Source: an uncultured Acidobacteriota bacterium | Lineage (GTDB): Bacteria > Acidobacteriota > Blastocatellia > RBC074 | Reading direction: 5' to 3' | Assembly (NCBI GenBank): GCA_902825875.1 | Contig: CADECP010000006.1 | Span: forward strand, 130,671-194,670 | DNA: 64,000 nucleotides | Shown here: piece by piece, positions 29,386 to 37,175 of the stretch | How the letters are laid out: each line of letters opens with the position of its first letter | How positions within the stretch are numbered: position 1 is the first letter of the stretch | The notes under the pieces: model-generated | What the model was told of the DNA's origin: nothing | The model's input: only the letters and a program-made list of their open reading frames with translations | Databases searched by the model: none | Position numbers and translations under genes: made by a program

Positions 29386-29928
29386 ATGGCTTATCACACT
29401 GTTGCAGATATTTTGGCGTCGAACGACGCCGCGACCGAACAGTTTGTTGCGGGCGTCGCTGCCGTCACCGAAGCTCAAGCGAATTTTCGTCCGAATGCCG
29501 ACGAATGGACGATTGGCGAAATTGCCGAACACGTCAACATTGTCAACGGAGGCTTTCTTCGCATTGTCGGCAAGTTGTTACGGCAGGCTGAAGCGAGTCC
29601 GAAACCTGCTCCGGCGGATTTGAATCTGGGCGGAGTGATCGTCGGCGAAAACGGCGATCAAGCTCCGAAGTTTCAAGCGCCGGAAATGGTTCGTCCGAAA
29701 GGCGGAGTTGCAATTGCCGATTCCATCGTCGGGTTGCGAAATACCATAGCGGGGTTTTCCGAGATTCAACCGCGATTGGAAGCGGCAGATTTGTCCGAAC
29801 AGGCATTTCCGCATCCTGCTGCCGGGCCGCTCAGCGCGTATCAATGGATGATTTTGCTGGCCGAACATTCCAACCGGCATTTGGGGCAAATCGGGCGCAT
29901 CAAAGCGGCAGATGGCTTTCCGGCTTAG
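29386..29928 (+). CDS. DinB-family four-helix protein
   Basis: A 180-residue protein starting at ATG 29386 with GGAGG 6 bp upstream. The metal-binding histidines expected of the DinB/YfiT superfamily are visible: GEIAEHVNIVNGG near residue 47 and LLAEHSNRHLGQI near the end (about 161-173). The superfamily includes thiol-dependent transferases and metal-dependent hydrolases; the substrate here cannot be assigned. It follows the EamA-like gene by 12 bp and converges on the UvrD-like gene. Confidence 0.82.
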   Translation: MAYHTVADILASNDAATEQFVAGVAAVTEAQANFRPNADEWTIGEIAEHVNIVNGGFLRIVGKLLRQAEASPKPAPADLNLGGVIVGENGDQAPKFQAPEMVRPKGGVAIADSIVGLRNTIAGFSEIQPRLEAADLSEQAFPHPAAGPLSAYQWMILLAEHSNRHLGQIGRIKAADGFPA

Positions 29929-29936
29929 TCGAGCGA

Positions 29937-32084
29937 TTATGCCGTTTGATCTGCGCTCAAACTTCTCAGCAACAAGTCAAAAATCACTCGCAAATCGCCT
30001 TCGCGTTCGTTGCCGCGTTCGTCGAATTTGCTGTAGCCGATGAAGACTTTCCGGCGGCAGCGTTTCAGCAATCCGGTAACGACGCGAAGCAAAATATCCC
30101 GCGACGTTTGTTGTTCATGAACTTCCGTCCAGAGTTGGCCAAGCGGCCATTGACGGCTGAGCACGTAAGGTTGCGTCAGCGGTTGCTGCAATCGTCGCGT
30201 CCACGCCTGACTGTCAATGTTCAGCCAGAATTGAAAGTCCGCGGGTTGGTTGCTGAGCAAAAACGTGTACGCCGGAGCGATCAGCACCGCGTCCGGCGAC
30301 TTCTTCCAATCTTTCGGTTCGTATTGATCGGCCAGAATTCCTGCATCCACCATTCGCACATATTCCTGACCGCTGTCGGTTTCAGGCTCAATCTGGTTGA
30401 GCGTCTGGCGAAACGCGCGCGACGAATCAATCAGGTTGGCGATGATCCGCGCTTCGTCAAAGGCTTCCTGTTCGGCGCTGCGTTTTTTGGGCAAATGAAA
30501 TCCGAAGCCTTTTTGCGAAAGCACTTCGCCAAACAACCGGCTGAAAAACAGATCAATTGGTTCGCCTGCCGACGTTTTGTACGCTTCCAACCAATTCACC
30601 AGCTTGTCGAATCGTTCGCCGAAGACTTCTGAAATGCGTTGGCGCATTTCAGGATTTTTGGTGACTTCACGGAAAGGCAGCAACTTACCGCCGACAAAAC
30701 GCATTTCGCCGAGCAACGTCGCGCGCGCCAAATCCATTTCGTCAATGACGCTCAGCAGCATCTGAATCACGTCGAACTTTTTGACCTGATGTTTGGGATC
30801 AACTTGCCAGCCGGGATGCGCCAGCTTGGCCAGCGTGACCAGCGCGCGCACGGCAGGTTCGGCGTGCAGCGGGCGCGATGGTCGCAAGGTGTATGTCGTC
30901 AGGCCTTTTTCTTCCAGCCGCGAAACCAGCGAAAACCGCAACGAATCGCTCAGCAGCGGAGCCAGAATCACAATCTGATTTTGTTTGACGCCTTCGTCGT
31001 GAACCAGTCGCGCGGCGGATTCGGCAACCCAGTCCACCATCTGAGTGTGAAAGCGGCTGTGCGAAGTCGGTGTGAATTCAAACGCCGAGCGCGCGTCGGC
31101 TTTAGGTCTCGGCTCTGTTTCGTCGGTCATGATTTCGCGCAATTCGGTCAACAGAGCTTGCACGGGCGGCGACATGACGCGCGTTGCTTCCAGTTCTTGG
31201 TGAACGTTGCAAGTCACTGCCAGTTGTTGTGCGCTGGTTTCATCCGCGCCCAGGAATCGGCGATAGCTGGCGTCTTCGTCGAAAATTACCAGCGCCGATT
31301 GGCAACCGGGCAGCCAATCGCGCAGCAGCTCGTGCGTGACAGGCGTGTCTTCTTCGACGTTGTCGGCAATGACGTGCTGGTAACGGCGCGTCAGATAAGC
31401 GCGCGAAACTTCGTGCCGCCACAGGTGGTTGGCGAACAACGAAACCTGCAACGAAAAATCCAGCAAGCGGTGTTCGACACAATACTCACGAAAAAGATTC
31501 GCGCAGGTTTGGGCGTCGTCAAAAATGTGCAGCCGTTCGGCATCGCCGGGCAAAGCCGTTTTCAATCGTTCGGCAATCGAAGTGTGCGGAAAGCCGACCA
31601 ACGAAGCTTTGTTCAAGTTGTCGGCAAGTTGGCTGAACAACCGAGCGCGCGCGATGGTCACGCTGTTGAAATAATCCTTCTGCTCGATTTCCGGTTCGAG
31701 CAGTTTGAACATCAAGTATTGAATCAGTTCGGACGACAAAAACTTTGGCTGGCGAAACGGATCGTGTTGGCTGAGCTGTTCGGCAATCAGCGGCCAGAAC
31801 AAACTAACGGATTGATGCGCCAAACTGCCGAGCGTGGCGATGGTGACTTCGGCTCCGGCTCGGCGGCGAGGGTTTCGGATTTCGGTGAGATAAGGAAGCG
31901 CCAGCCGTTTTTGCGGAACCAGCACCAGAATCGAATGCGCCGACACTCCGGCTTCGAGCAGATGCCGCAATCGCCGTACTCCGACAGTGGTTTTGCCTGT
32001 GCCTGCCGCGCCGCTCAAAAAGATTTTGGCGTCCAGCGGCAAGCTGACAATCTCTTCCTGTTTTTTCGTCAATCGAATGCTCAT
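29937..32084 (-). CDS. UvrD/Rep-like superfamily I helicase-related ATPase
   Basis: A 715-residue protein with an intact P-loop GAAGTGKTTVG (25-35) and helicase-like spacing, for example the RLALPYLTEIRNPRRRAGAEVTIATLG region and the C-terminal VFIGYSKFDERGNEREG motif VI region. The expected DExx motif II is replaced by HVIADNVEEDTP (near residue 236). This matches by memory a family of cyanobacterial and Chloroflexi proteins named recombinase-like or UvrD-like. No RecB-type nuclease motif is visible. It may act in DNA repair, but true helicase activity is uncertain. It is separated from KDPG aldolase by the MITE-like element. Confidence 0.78.
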   Translation of the reverse strand: MSIRLTKKQEEIVSLPLDAKIFLSGAAGTGKTTVGVRRLRHLLEAGVSAHSILVLVPQKRLALPYLTEIRNPRRRAGAEVTIATLGSLAHQSVSLFWPLIAEQLSQHDPFRQPKFLSSELIQYLMFKLLEPEIEQKDYFNSVTIARARLFSQLADNLNKASLVGFPHTSIAERLKTALPGDAERLHIFDDAQTCANLFREYCVEHRLLDFSLQVSLFANHLWRHEVSRAYLTRRYQHVIADNVEEDTPVTHELLRDWLPGCQSALVIFDEDASYRRFLGADETSAQQLAVTCNVHQELEATRVMSPPVQALLTELREIMTDETEPRPKADARSAFEFTPTSHSRFHTQMVDWVAESAARLVHDEGVKQNQIVILAPLLSDSLRFSLVSRLEEKGLTTYTLRPSRPLHAEPAVRALVTLAKLAHPGWQVDPKHQVKKFDVIQMLLSVIDEMDLARATLLGEMRFVGGKLLPFREVTKNPEMRQRISEVFGERFDKLVNWLEAYKTSAGEPIDLFFSRLFGEVLSQKGFGFHLPKKRSAEQEAFDEARIIANLIDSSRAFRQTLNQIEPETDSGQEYVRMVDAGILADQYEPKDWKKSPDAVLIAPAYTFLLSNQPADFQFWLNIDSQAWTRRLQQPLTQPYVLSRQWPLGQLWTEVHEQQTSRDILLRVVTGLLKRCRRKVFIGYSKFDERGNEREGDLRVIFDLLLRSLSADQTA

Positions 32085-32140
32085 GAATTTTCCGCGTCAG
32101 TACCGCGACCGGTAGGGAGCGCCAGCCAAGTCAAACCGCT

Positions 32141-32308
32141 TGCTACTGCGCAATGAGATTAAGGCAAGGGAATTGCGTGTGGCTTGGTGGGACAGGTTCG
32201 TAACCTGTCCCACCGCTTCAGCAGCACAAATTTCCTATGGGACAGGTTAAGAACCTGTCCCACCGCTTCTCTGCAAATTGCTTGCCTTAATCTCATTGTG
32301 CTACTGCG
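32141..32308. mobile_element. MITE-like element with 18-bp terminal inverted repeats
   Basis: CAATGAGATTAAGGCAAG (32151-32168) is exactly inverted at 32281-32298, bounding a 148-bp segment. Outside the ends lies a 10-bp direct repeat TGCTACTGCG (32141-32150 and 32299-32308), as expected of a target-site duplication. The inner DNA holds two GGGACAGGTT palindromes (32186-32214 and 32238-32262) and no coding frame. The right duplication covers the stop codon of the KDPG aldolase gene, so the insertion left that gene intact. Confidence 0.75.
32186..32262. repeat. Two GTGGGACAGGTT palindromes
   Basis: GGTGGGACAGGTT/AACCTGTCCCACC (32186-32214) and TGGGACAGGTT/AACCTGTCCCA (32238-32262) are near-identical inverted repeats, each followed by CCGCTTC. 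They are relatives of the palindrome inside the VWA gene at 14657-14683. Confidence 0.85.
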
Positions 32309-32981
32309 CGCGGTACTGATTGACCATCGCCACAGCTTCTGCGACCAATCGTTTCACCTCAGCGAAATTGCCCATTTCCAACAACTCCGGCTTGACCATC
32401 CAGCTTCCTCCGCAAGCGACGACTTGAGGCAACGCCAAATACTGCCCGATGTTTTTCGTATCAATGCCGCCAGTCGGAATGAACTGAACTTGTTTGTAAG
32501 GCGCGCAGATCGCTTTCAGAAAGTTGACGCCGCCCGCCGGTTCTGCGGGAAAGAATTTCAACACGTCCACGCCTTTCGCCAGATTCATTTCGACTTCGCT
32601 GGGAGTGCAGACGCCGGGAAAAATGGTGACGCCTTTCGACAAACAAAAATCCACTGTCGTCGGATTGGTTCCGGGCGAAACGATGAACTGCGCTCCGGCG
32701 TCCATCGCGCGCTGAGCCTGTTCGGTGGTCAGCACGGTTCCGGCTCCGAGCAGCAATTCGGGAAAACGTTTGCTGATTTGTTCGATGGCTTCTGCGGCGG
32801 CGTCAGTGCGAAAAGTGATTTCGGCGCACGGCAATCCGCCTTCGATCAGGCTTTCGGCCAGCGGCAGCGCGTGTTCCAGCTTGGGTAACGCGACAACGGG
32901 AATGATGCTGAGTTGCCGCGCGCGTTCGACGATGTTCAATGTACGACTCCGAGAAAGAAGATATGAAAGGAAAAGCATCAT
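32301..32981 (-). CDS. eda: KDPG/KHG aldolase
   Basis: Class I aldolase of 226 residues that cleaves 2-keto-3-deoxy-6-phosphogluconate to pyruvate and glyceraldehyde 3-phosphate (Entner-Doudoroff or hexuronate route). Family motifs are present: [34 protein letters not shown] (Schiff-base lysine) and [12 protein letters not shown] precedes the tandem ATG start at 32981. The first 14 residues are extra compared with short homologues. The stop lies in the duplicated target of the MITE-like element. It is divergent from the LD-carboxypeptidase gene. Confidence 0.93.
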   Translation of the reverse strand: MMLFLSYLLSRSRTLNIVERARQLSIIPVVALPKLEHALPLAESLIEGGLPCAEITFRTDAAAEAIEQISKRFPELLLGAGTVLTTEQAQRAMDAGAQFIVSPGTNPTTVDFCLSKGVTIFPGVCTPSEVEMNLAKGVDVLKFFPAEPAGGVNFLKAICAPYKQVQFIPTGGIDTKNIGQYLALPQVVACGGSWMVKPELLEMGNFAEVKRLVAEAVAMVNQYRAQ

Positions 32982-33041
32982 AGGGGAAGCTCCTGCTTGG
33001 CGACAAGAAGCGATTTATCCGCGTCGGCTATAATCGGCGAT

Positions 33042-33992
33042 ATGACTGAACAACCATCAACAATAATCAAGCCGACTGGGCTTCGTGCGGGCGACACTGT
33101 TGCGGTCGTCGCCCCGGCCAGCAATCTGAAAGCGGAGTACCTGGCGCGCGGCGTTGCCGAACTCGAACGGCTCGGATTTCGCGTCAAACACCGCGCGGAT
33201 ATTTTGGACAAAGCTTGGTATACGGCAGGCAGCGACCAGCGTCGTGCTGAAGAATTGATGGAAGCCTTCGCCGATCCTGAAGTCAAAGCCGTTTGGGCGG
33301 CACGCGGCGGATACGGCGTGATGCGTTTGTTGCCGTTGCTGGATGAAGCCGTGCTGCGCGCGAATCCGAAAATCTTCATTGGCTACAGCGACCTGACGGC
33401 GTTGCATTTGTATCTGTACAGGCGATTCGGTTGGGTGACGTTTCACGGCCCGATGGCCGCGAAAGACCTTGTTGGCGGCGAAGAGCATTACGACCGCGAA
33501 ATCTTGCTGGCGGCGCTGACGCAAACTCAGCCGACGGGCGAACTCAAATCGTCGAAAACCGAAATGCTGCATCGCGGTTCAGGCAAACCTGTCAGCGGGC
33601 GATTGCTCGGCGGATGTTTGTCGTTGATCGTCGCAATGATCGGAACACCAGACGAACTGGACACGCGCGATTCGATTTTGTTTTTGGAAGACACCGGCAC
33701 GCGACCTTATGCGCTTGATCGAATGTTGCAGCAGTTGCGACTGGCAGGAAAGTTCGATGAAGTTCGCGGAATTGTGTTTGGCGAAATGACAGACTGCTTT
33801 CAAAACGCAGAGCAAGGCTACACGCTGCAAGAAGTTTTGGCGGATTGCACAGCTGATTTCAGAATTCCTGTGATGTTCGGTTTGCCCAGCGGCCACAGTC
33901 CGGGCGGAAATCTGACCTTGCCGCTTGGCGTGATGGCGACGCTGGATGCCGATCGCTGTGTGTTGAGTATTGATGAAGCGGCGGTTGGGTGA
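33042..33992 (+). CDS. LD-carboxypeptidase (peptidase S66)
   Basis: S66 enzymes cut the L,D bond that releases the terminal D-Ala from murein tetrapeptides during peptidoglycan recycling. The 316-residue protein shows the Ser-Glu-His set: [10 protein letters not shown] (Ser), IVFGEMTDC (Glu) and [11 protein letters not shown] (His), plus [12 protein letters not shown] start at ATG 33042 (MTEQPSTI); the upstream frame to 33000 looks non-coding and no strong ribosome binding site is seen. Length is normal. There is no signal peptide, which fits a cytoplasmic recycling enzyme. Confidence 0.92.
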   Translation: MTEQPSTIIKPTGLRAGDTVAVVAPASNLKAEYLARGVAELERLGFRVKHRADILDKAWYTAGSDQRRAEELMEAFADPEVKAVWAARGGYGVMRLLPLLDEAVLRANPKIFIGYSDLTALHLYLYRRFGWVTFHGPMAAKDLVGGEEHYDREILLAALTQTQPTGELKSSKTEMLHRGSGKPVSGRLLGGCLSLIVAMIGTPDELDTRDSILFLEDTGTRPYALDRMLQQLRLAGKFDEVRGIVFGEMTDCFQNAEQGYTLQEVLADCTADFRIPVMFGLPSGHSPGGNLTLPLGVMATLDADRCVLSIDEAAVG

Positions 33993-34058
33993 AAGAGGGA
34001 AAGAGGGAAAGAGGGAATTGAATAACCTCTCAATCCCTCCGTCCCTCCTTCCCTCAAT
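33991..34058. repeat. Purine-rich GAAAGAGG tandem with pyrimidine-rich arm
   Basis: Three GAAAGAGGG-like units start at the LD-carboxypeptidase stop, followed by AATCCCTCCGTCCCTCC and TTCCCTC, which could pair back with them. It lies between convergent genes and could act as a terminator or a dispersed repeat. Confidence 0.5.
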
Positions 34059-34065
34059 CACGGAG

Positions 34066-35154
34066 TTACCAGCGAATCACGACTCGGAACGATCCTTTGT
34101 TGTCACGAACAAAATCATCGTTGATGCCCAGCCACAGGCGGCCATATTCGCCAGGATCGGTTTGGGCGCCGTTTTGAGCGCCAATGTAAAGGAGGTTTGA
34201 GTCGCGTCCATCGCGGTAACGAATCTTGGCAATCAACGCGCCGACTCCTGCATCGGGAACCGGATAAGTTGAGCCGCGAACTTTAGCATTTTGATTGCCT
34301 TCCGGTCTGGCATAGGCGCGATTGCCGATTTCGATCTCGCCTTCGGCGACGATCTGAAACGTCATGTTCGGTTCGACATCAATGCCGGTGTCCGTCCATT
34401 GCTGAGTGGCGTTGACCGTGATGGTTTTTTCCTTGCCCTGACTTGGCTGGCCGCCGCCGGTGTTTCCGCCGACATCGCCTCGGAAATTGCGATCAACAGA
34501 AACTGTCACGCGAAACGATCCGCGAGCGTTGGCCGTTTCCCAATGGTTGACGGTGAAATACAGCAAGCCGTCGTTTTCAGCGACGAATTCGACTCCGCGC
34601 CCGATGAAAATCGGCGGTGAGTTTTGATCCTGGCCGATGGCGGCAATCAAAGCTCCGTCGTTGGCGTCCGGCATCGGAGAGTCAGGATCACGACGACCAT
34701 TCAAACCGTCGGGGCCAGTTTGTGTGCGGCCTTCCAGCGTGACCGTGCCTGTGGCTTCGACGTGAACAAGCTGGCCACGAGAAACCTGAATGCTGGAACG
34801 AATCCATTTTTCTTCCAGTTGGACGTTGAACGCCGGGAAGGTTTCCATTGCGGTATTGCCGCCGCTTCCCGGTTGATTCGGATTGCGCGAAGGCGGGCCA
34901 GGGCGACCGGAATCGGGTTGATTGCCGGCAACCGTATCGCGTTCCATCACCAACCGATCCACTTCGGTTGGGCGGAATTTCAGACGGTTGCCATTCGGAA
35001 GTTCAAAGGTGAACTGGCCGTTTTCAAAGCCGACAAAGACGCCTTTCAAGACGCTGCCGTTTTTCAAATACAGCGTGTCGGCCAGAGCGGCGCTTGCCAG
35101 CAAAGTGACCAGAGCGATTATCGCAAAACTTTTTCGCATAGCTTTTCTGTTCAT
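34066..35154 (-). CDS. Exported protein with two PA-IL/LecA-like domains
   Basis: A 362-residue protein with a signal peptide ([18 protein letters not shown]). A short N-terminal part ([19 protein letters not shown]) resembles the SH3-like fold seen in several small exported acidobacterial proteins. Two repeats of about 120 residues then each carry a PA-IL-like signature: [13 protein letters not shown] and [16 protein letters not shown], with a closing [17 protein letters not shown] strand. PA-IL (LecA) is a calcium-dependent galactose lectin; these are probably sugar-binding domains, but the sugar is unknown. A Pro/Gly/Gln linker separates the N-terminal part. The start could also be the ATG at 35139. 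It is convergent with the LD-carboxypeptidase. Confidence 0.75.
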   Translation of the reverse strand: MNRKAMRKSFAIIALVTLLASAALADTLYLKNGSVLKGVFVGFENGQFTFELPNGNRLKFRPTEVDRLVMERDTVAGNQPDSGRPGPPSRNPNQPGSGGNTAMETFPAFNVQLEEKWIRSSIQVSRGQLVHVEATGTVTLEGRTQTGPDGLNGRRDPDSPMPDANDGALIAAIGQDQNSPPIFIGRGVEFVAENDGLLYFTVNHWETANARGSFRVTVSVDRNFRGDVGGNTGGGQPSQGKEKTITVNATQQWTDTGIDVEPNMTFQIVAEGEIEIGNRAYARPEGNQNAKVRGSTYPVPDAGVGALIAKIRYRDGRDSNLLYIGAQNGAQTDPGEYGRLWLGINDDFVRDNKGSFRVVIRW

Positions 35155-35303
35155 CGTCTGCGAACCGGATTGGCCCAGGTTAGTTCAGACGAAGAGACAC
35201 CTCCTGTTGAATGTTCGAGTTCACTTTTTGTGGGAAAAGCGGCGGCAGTATAACACGCGCCTTTGAGTTTCAACGGCTCGGCAAATAAACTCGCGTTCCG
35301 CAT

Positions 35304-35379
35304 GTGTCAGTACCCTGCGCGTAAGCAAGGGCATTATCAATAAAGTCCATGCCCTTCCTCACGGTCGGGCTACCGACAC
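35304..35379. repeat. 76-bp palindromic repeat, copy A
   Basis: It begins GTGTCAGTACCCTGCG and ends CGGGCTACCGACAC, with inner GTAAGCAAGGGC pairing imperfectly with GCCCTTCC. A second copy of 77 bp lies at 57362-57438. Both are intergenic, upstream of a gene on the right. Confidence 0.8.
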
Positions 35380-35409
35380 CGCACTAGCTTAAACTTTTTC
35401 GGAGACTTG

Positions 35410-36504
35410 ATGAACAAGAGCAGATTTTTGCAGGGCAAACGCATTGCCCCTACGCCAATTACCAAAAATACTTCGCTGGTCGAACTGATTGAAACGACCT
35501 TTCAAGCCTACAACGCCGCACGTTTGCGCGAAGGCGCTCAGCTTTTCGCTGACCGAATGTTGGGCGAAGACGTGACCGTCGGGCTGACTTTGACCGGAGC
35601 ATTGACGCCTGCCGGACTCGGAATTTCGACGATCATTCCGTTGATCGAAGCCGGTTTCGTGGACTGGATCATTTCCACCGGAGCGAACCTTTATCACGAC
35701 ACGCATTTCGGATTGGGTTTGGCCATGCATCGAGGCAACGCTCAAATCAGCGACGTGACTTTGCGCGAAGAAGGCGTGGTTCGCATTTACGACATCTTTT
35801 TTGATTACGACGTGCTGCTTTCAACCGATGCTTTCTTCCGCGAAGTTATCCGCGCCGAAGAGTTCCAGCGCGAAATGTCTACGGCGGAGTTTCACTACCT
35901 GTGCGGCAAATACGTCGCCGAACGCGAACGAGTGCTGGGGCTGAAAAACCAGTCGGTGCTTTCGGCTGCTTACACGCACGGAGTGCCGGTTTACACATCT
36001 TCGCCGGGAGACAGTTCCATTGGAATGAACGTCGCCGCGATGGAATTGCAGGGCGGCAAGCTGCGGCTGAACCCTTCAGCCGACGTGAACGAAACCGCCG
36101 CCGTAGTTCTTTCCGCCAAACGCGGCGGCGGCAAGTCTGCCATCTTCATTTGCGGAGGCGGTAGCCCGAAAAACTTTGCGCTGCAAACCGAACCGCAAAT
36201 TCAGGAAGTGCTTGGCATCGAAGAAAAAGGTCACGACTTCTTTTTGCAGATTACGGATGCCCGACCAGACACCGGCGGATTGAGCGGCGCGACTCCAAGC
36301 GAAGCCGTCAGTTGGGGCAAAATTGATCCCGACCAATTGCCGGGAACTGTGGTGTGTTACGTGGATTCGACTGTGGCTTTGCCGCTGATTACGGCTTACG
36401 CGATGGCCAAACGCGAACCGCGCAAACTGAAACGGCTGTATGATCGCCGCGACGAAATGATGAACTTACTGAAGAGCGAGTATGATAAGTCCGAGCGGAA
36501 ATAG
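35410..36504 (+). CDS. Deoxyhypusine synthase-family protein
   Basis: A 364-residue homologue of eukaryotic/archaeal deoxyhypusine synthase. The catalytic lysine motif EAVSWGKI (residues about 297-304) is intact and is followed by [14 protein letters not shown], the expected NAD-site region. Bacteria have no eIF5A; bacterial members of this family have been linked to polyamine chemistry such as homospermidine formation. The reaction here is inference. ATG 35410 has GGAG 5 bp upstream (a TTG lies just before it). Another protein with the same apparent fold lies at 48946-49920. Confidence 0.9.
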   Translation: MNKSRFLQGKRIAPTPITKNTSLVELIETTFQAYNAARLREGAQLFADRMLGEDVTVGLTLTGALTPAGLGISTIIPLIEAGFVDWIISTGANLYHDTHFGLGLAMHRGNAQISDVTLREEGVVRIYDIFFDYDVLLSTDAFFREVIRAEEFQREMSTAEFHYLCGKYVAERERVLGLKNQSVLSAAYTHGVPVYTSSPGDSSIGMNVAAMELQGGKLRLNPSADVNETAAVVLSAKRGGGKSAIFICGGGSPKNFALQTEPQIQEVLGIEEKGHDFFLQITDARPDTGGLSGATPSEAVSWGKIDPDQLPGTVVCYVDSTVALPLITAYAMAKREPRKLKRLYDRRDEMMNLLKSEYDKSERK

Positions 36505-36524
36505 ATCAGAAAGGAAGTCAAACT

Positions 36525-36752
36525 ATGGAAAACGTTCTGACAATCAGTGAAATCGAAGCGCAATTTCCTTCTGAATGGGTTTTGGTAGCAGACCCGGCAA
36601 CCAACGAAGTGATGGAAGTGGAACAGGGCAGAGTGCTTTATCACAGTAAAGACCGTGACGAAGTATATCGCCAAGCTGTTGAGTTGCGTCCGAAAAGCTT
36701 TGCGATGTTGTATACAGGCAAGATTCCGAAAGATGTGGCGATTGTTTTATGA
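36525..36752 (+). CDS. Small conserved protein coupled to a retropepsin gene
   Basis: A 75-residue acidic protein (SEWVLVADPATNEVMEVEQG...LYTGKIPKDVAIVL) with no signal or membrane segment. Small proteins of this look, paired with a retropepsin-like gene, are familiar to me from cyanobacteria and other phyla, but no function is known to me. Its stop overlaps the ATG of the downstream retropepsin frame (ATGA), a sign of coupled translation. It is 21 bp after the deoxyhypusine synthase-like gene with AGGA upstream. Confidence 0.75.
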   Translation: MENVLTISEIEAQFPSEWVLVADPATNEVMEVEQGRVLYHSKDRDEVYRQAVELRPKSFAMLYTGKIPKDVAIVL

Positions 36753-37133
36753 CATTTCCGTTTGACCCCAATCAAGGTTTGATTGTCGTTCGGACGGAAC
36801 TGAACGGGCCCGTCCGGACGAGCGATGTTACGACTGGCGCTTGATACAGGAGCGACAACTACACTGGTAAATACAGCGATGTTGGTTTCTGTGGGATACG
36901 ATCCGGCACTGACAACAGAACGATCAGAGGTGACGACAGGCAGTGGGGTCGAATTTGCTCCGATTGTTGAAATCAGCCGAATTGCCGCTTTGGGAGAAGA
37001 ACGGGAGCGATTGCCAATCCTTTGCCATACGTTGCCGCCAACTGCCGGAGTTGATGGAGTGCTTGGTTTGGATTTTTTCCGCAATCAGGTTTTGACCATT
37101 GATTTTCGGCGCGGGCAAATCATTCTGGTTTGA
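36749..37133 (+). pseudogene. Frameshifted retropepsin-like aspartic protease
   Basis: From ATG 36749 the frame reads MTFPFDPNQGLIVVRTELNG and then hits a stop at 36842-36844. A shift of one base at the GGG at 36806-36808 restores GPSGRAMLRLALDTGATTTL and the rest to 37133. The active-site DTG and a C-terminal VDGVLGLDFFRNQVLTID, typical of retropepsin-like proteases, are then in one frame. An extra G is the simplest reading. Downstream internal starts (36825) could still give a shorter protein. A sequencing error cannot be excluded. Confidence 0.75.
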
Positions 37134-37175
37134 TTACTCGCCTTTCACGGTTTAGCCGATTGAAAAAATGCCTAC

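Noticed and set aside
30639-32156. Plus-strand open frame of 505 residues over the UvrD-like gene
   Set aside because: It is antisense to the ATPase gene with its P-loop; the predicted protein has no motifs.
32184-32888. Plus-strand open frame of 234 residues starting in the MITE-like element
   Set aside because: The first part is palindrome DNA and the remainder is antisense to KDPG aldolase.
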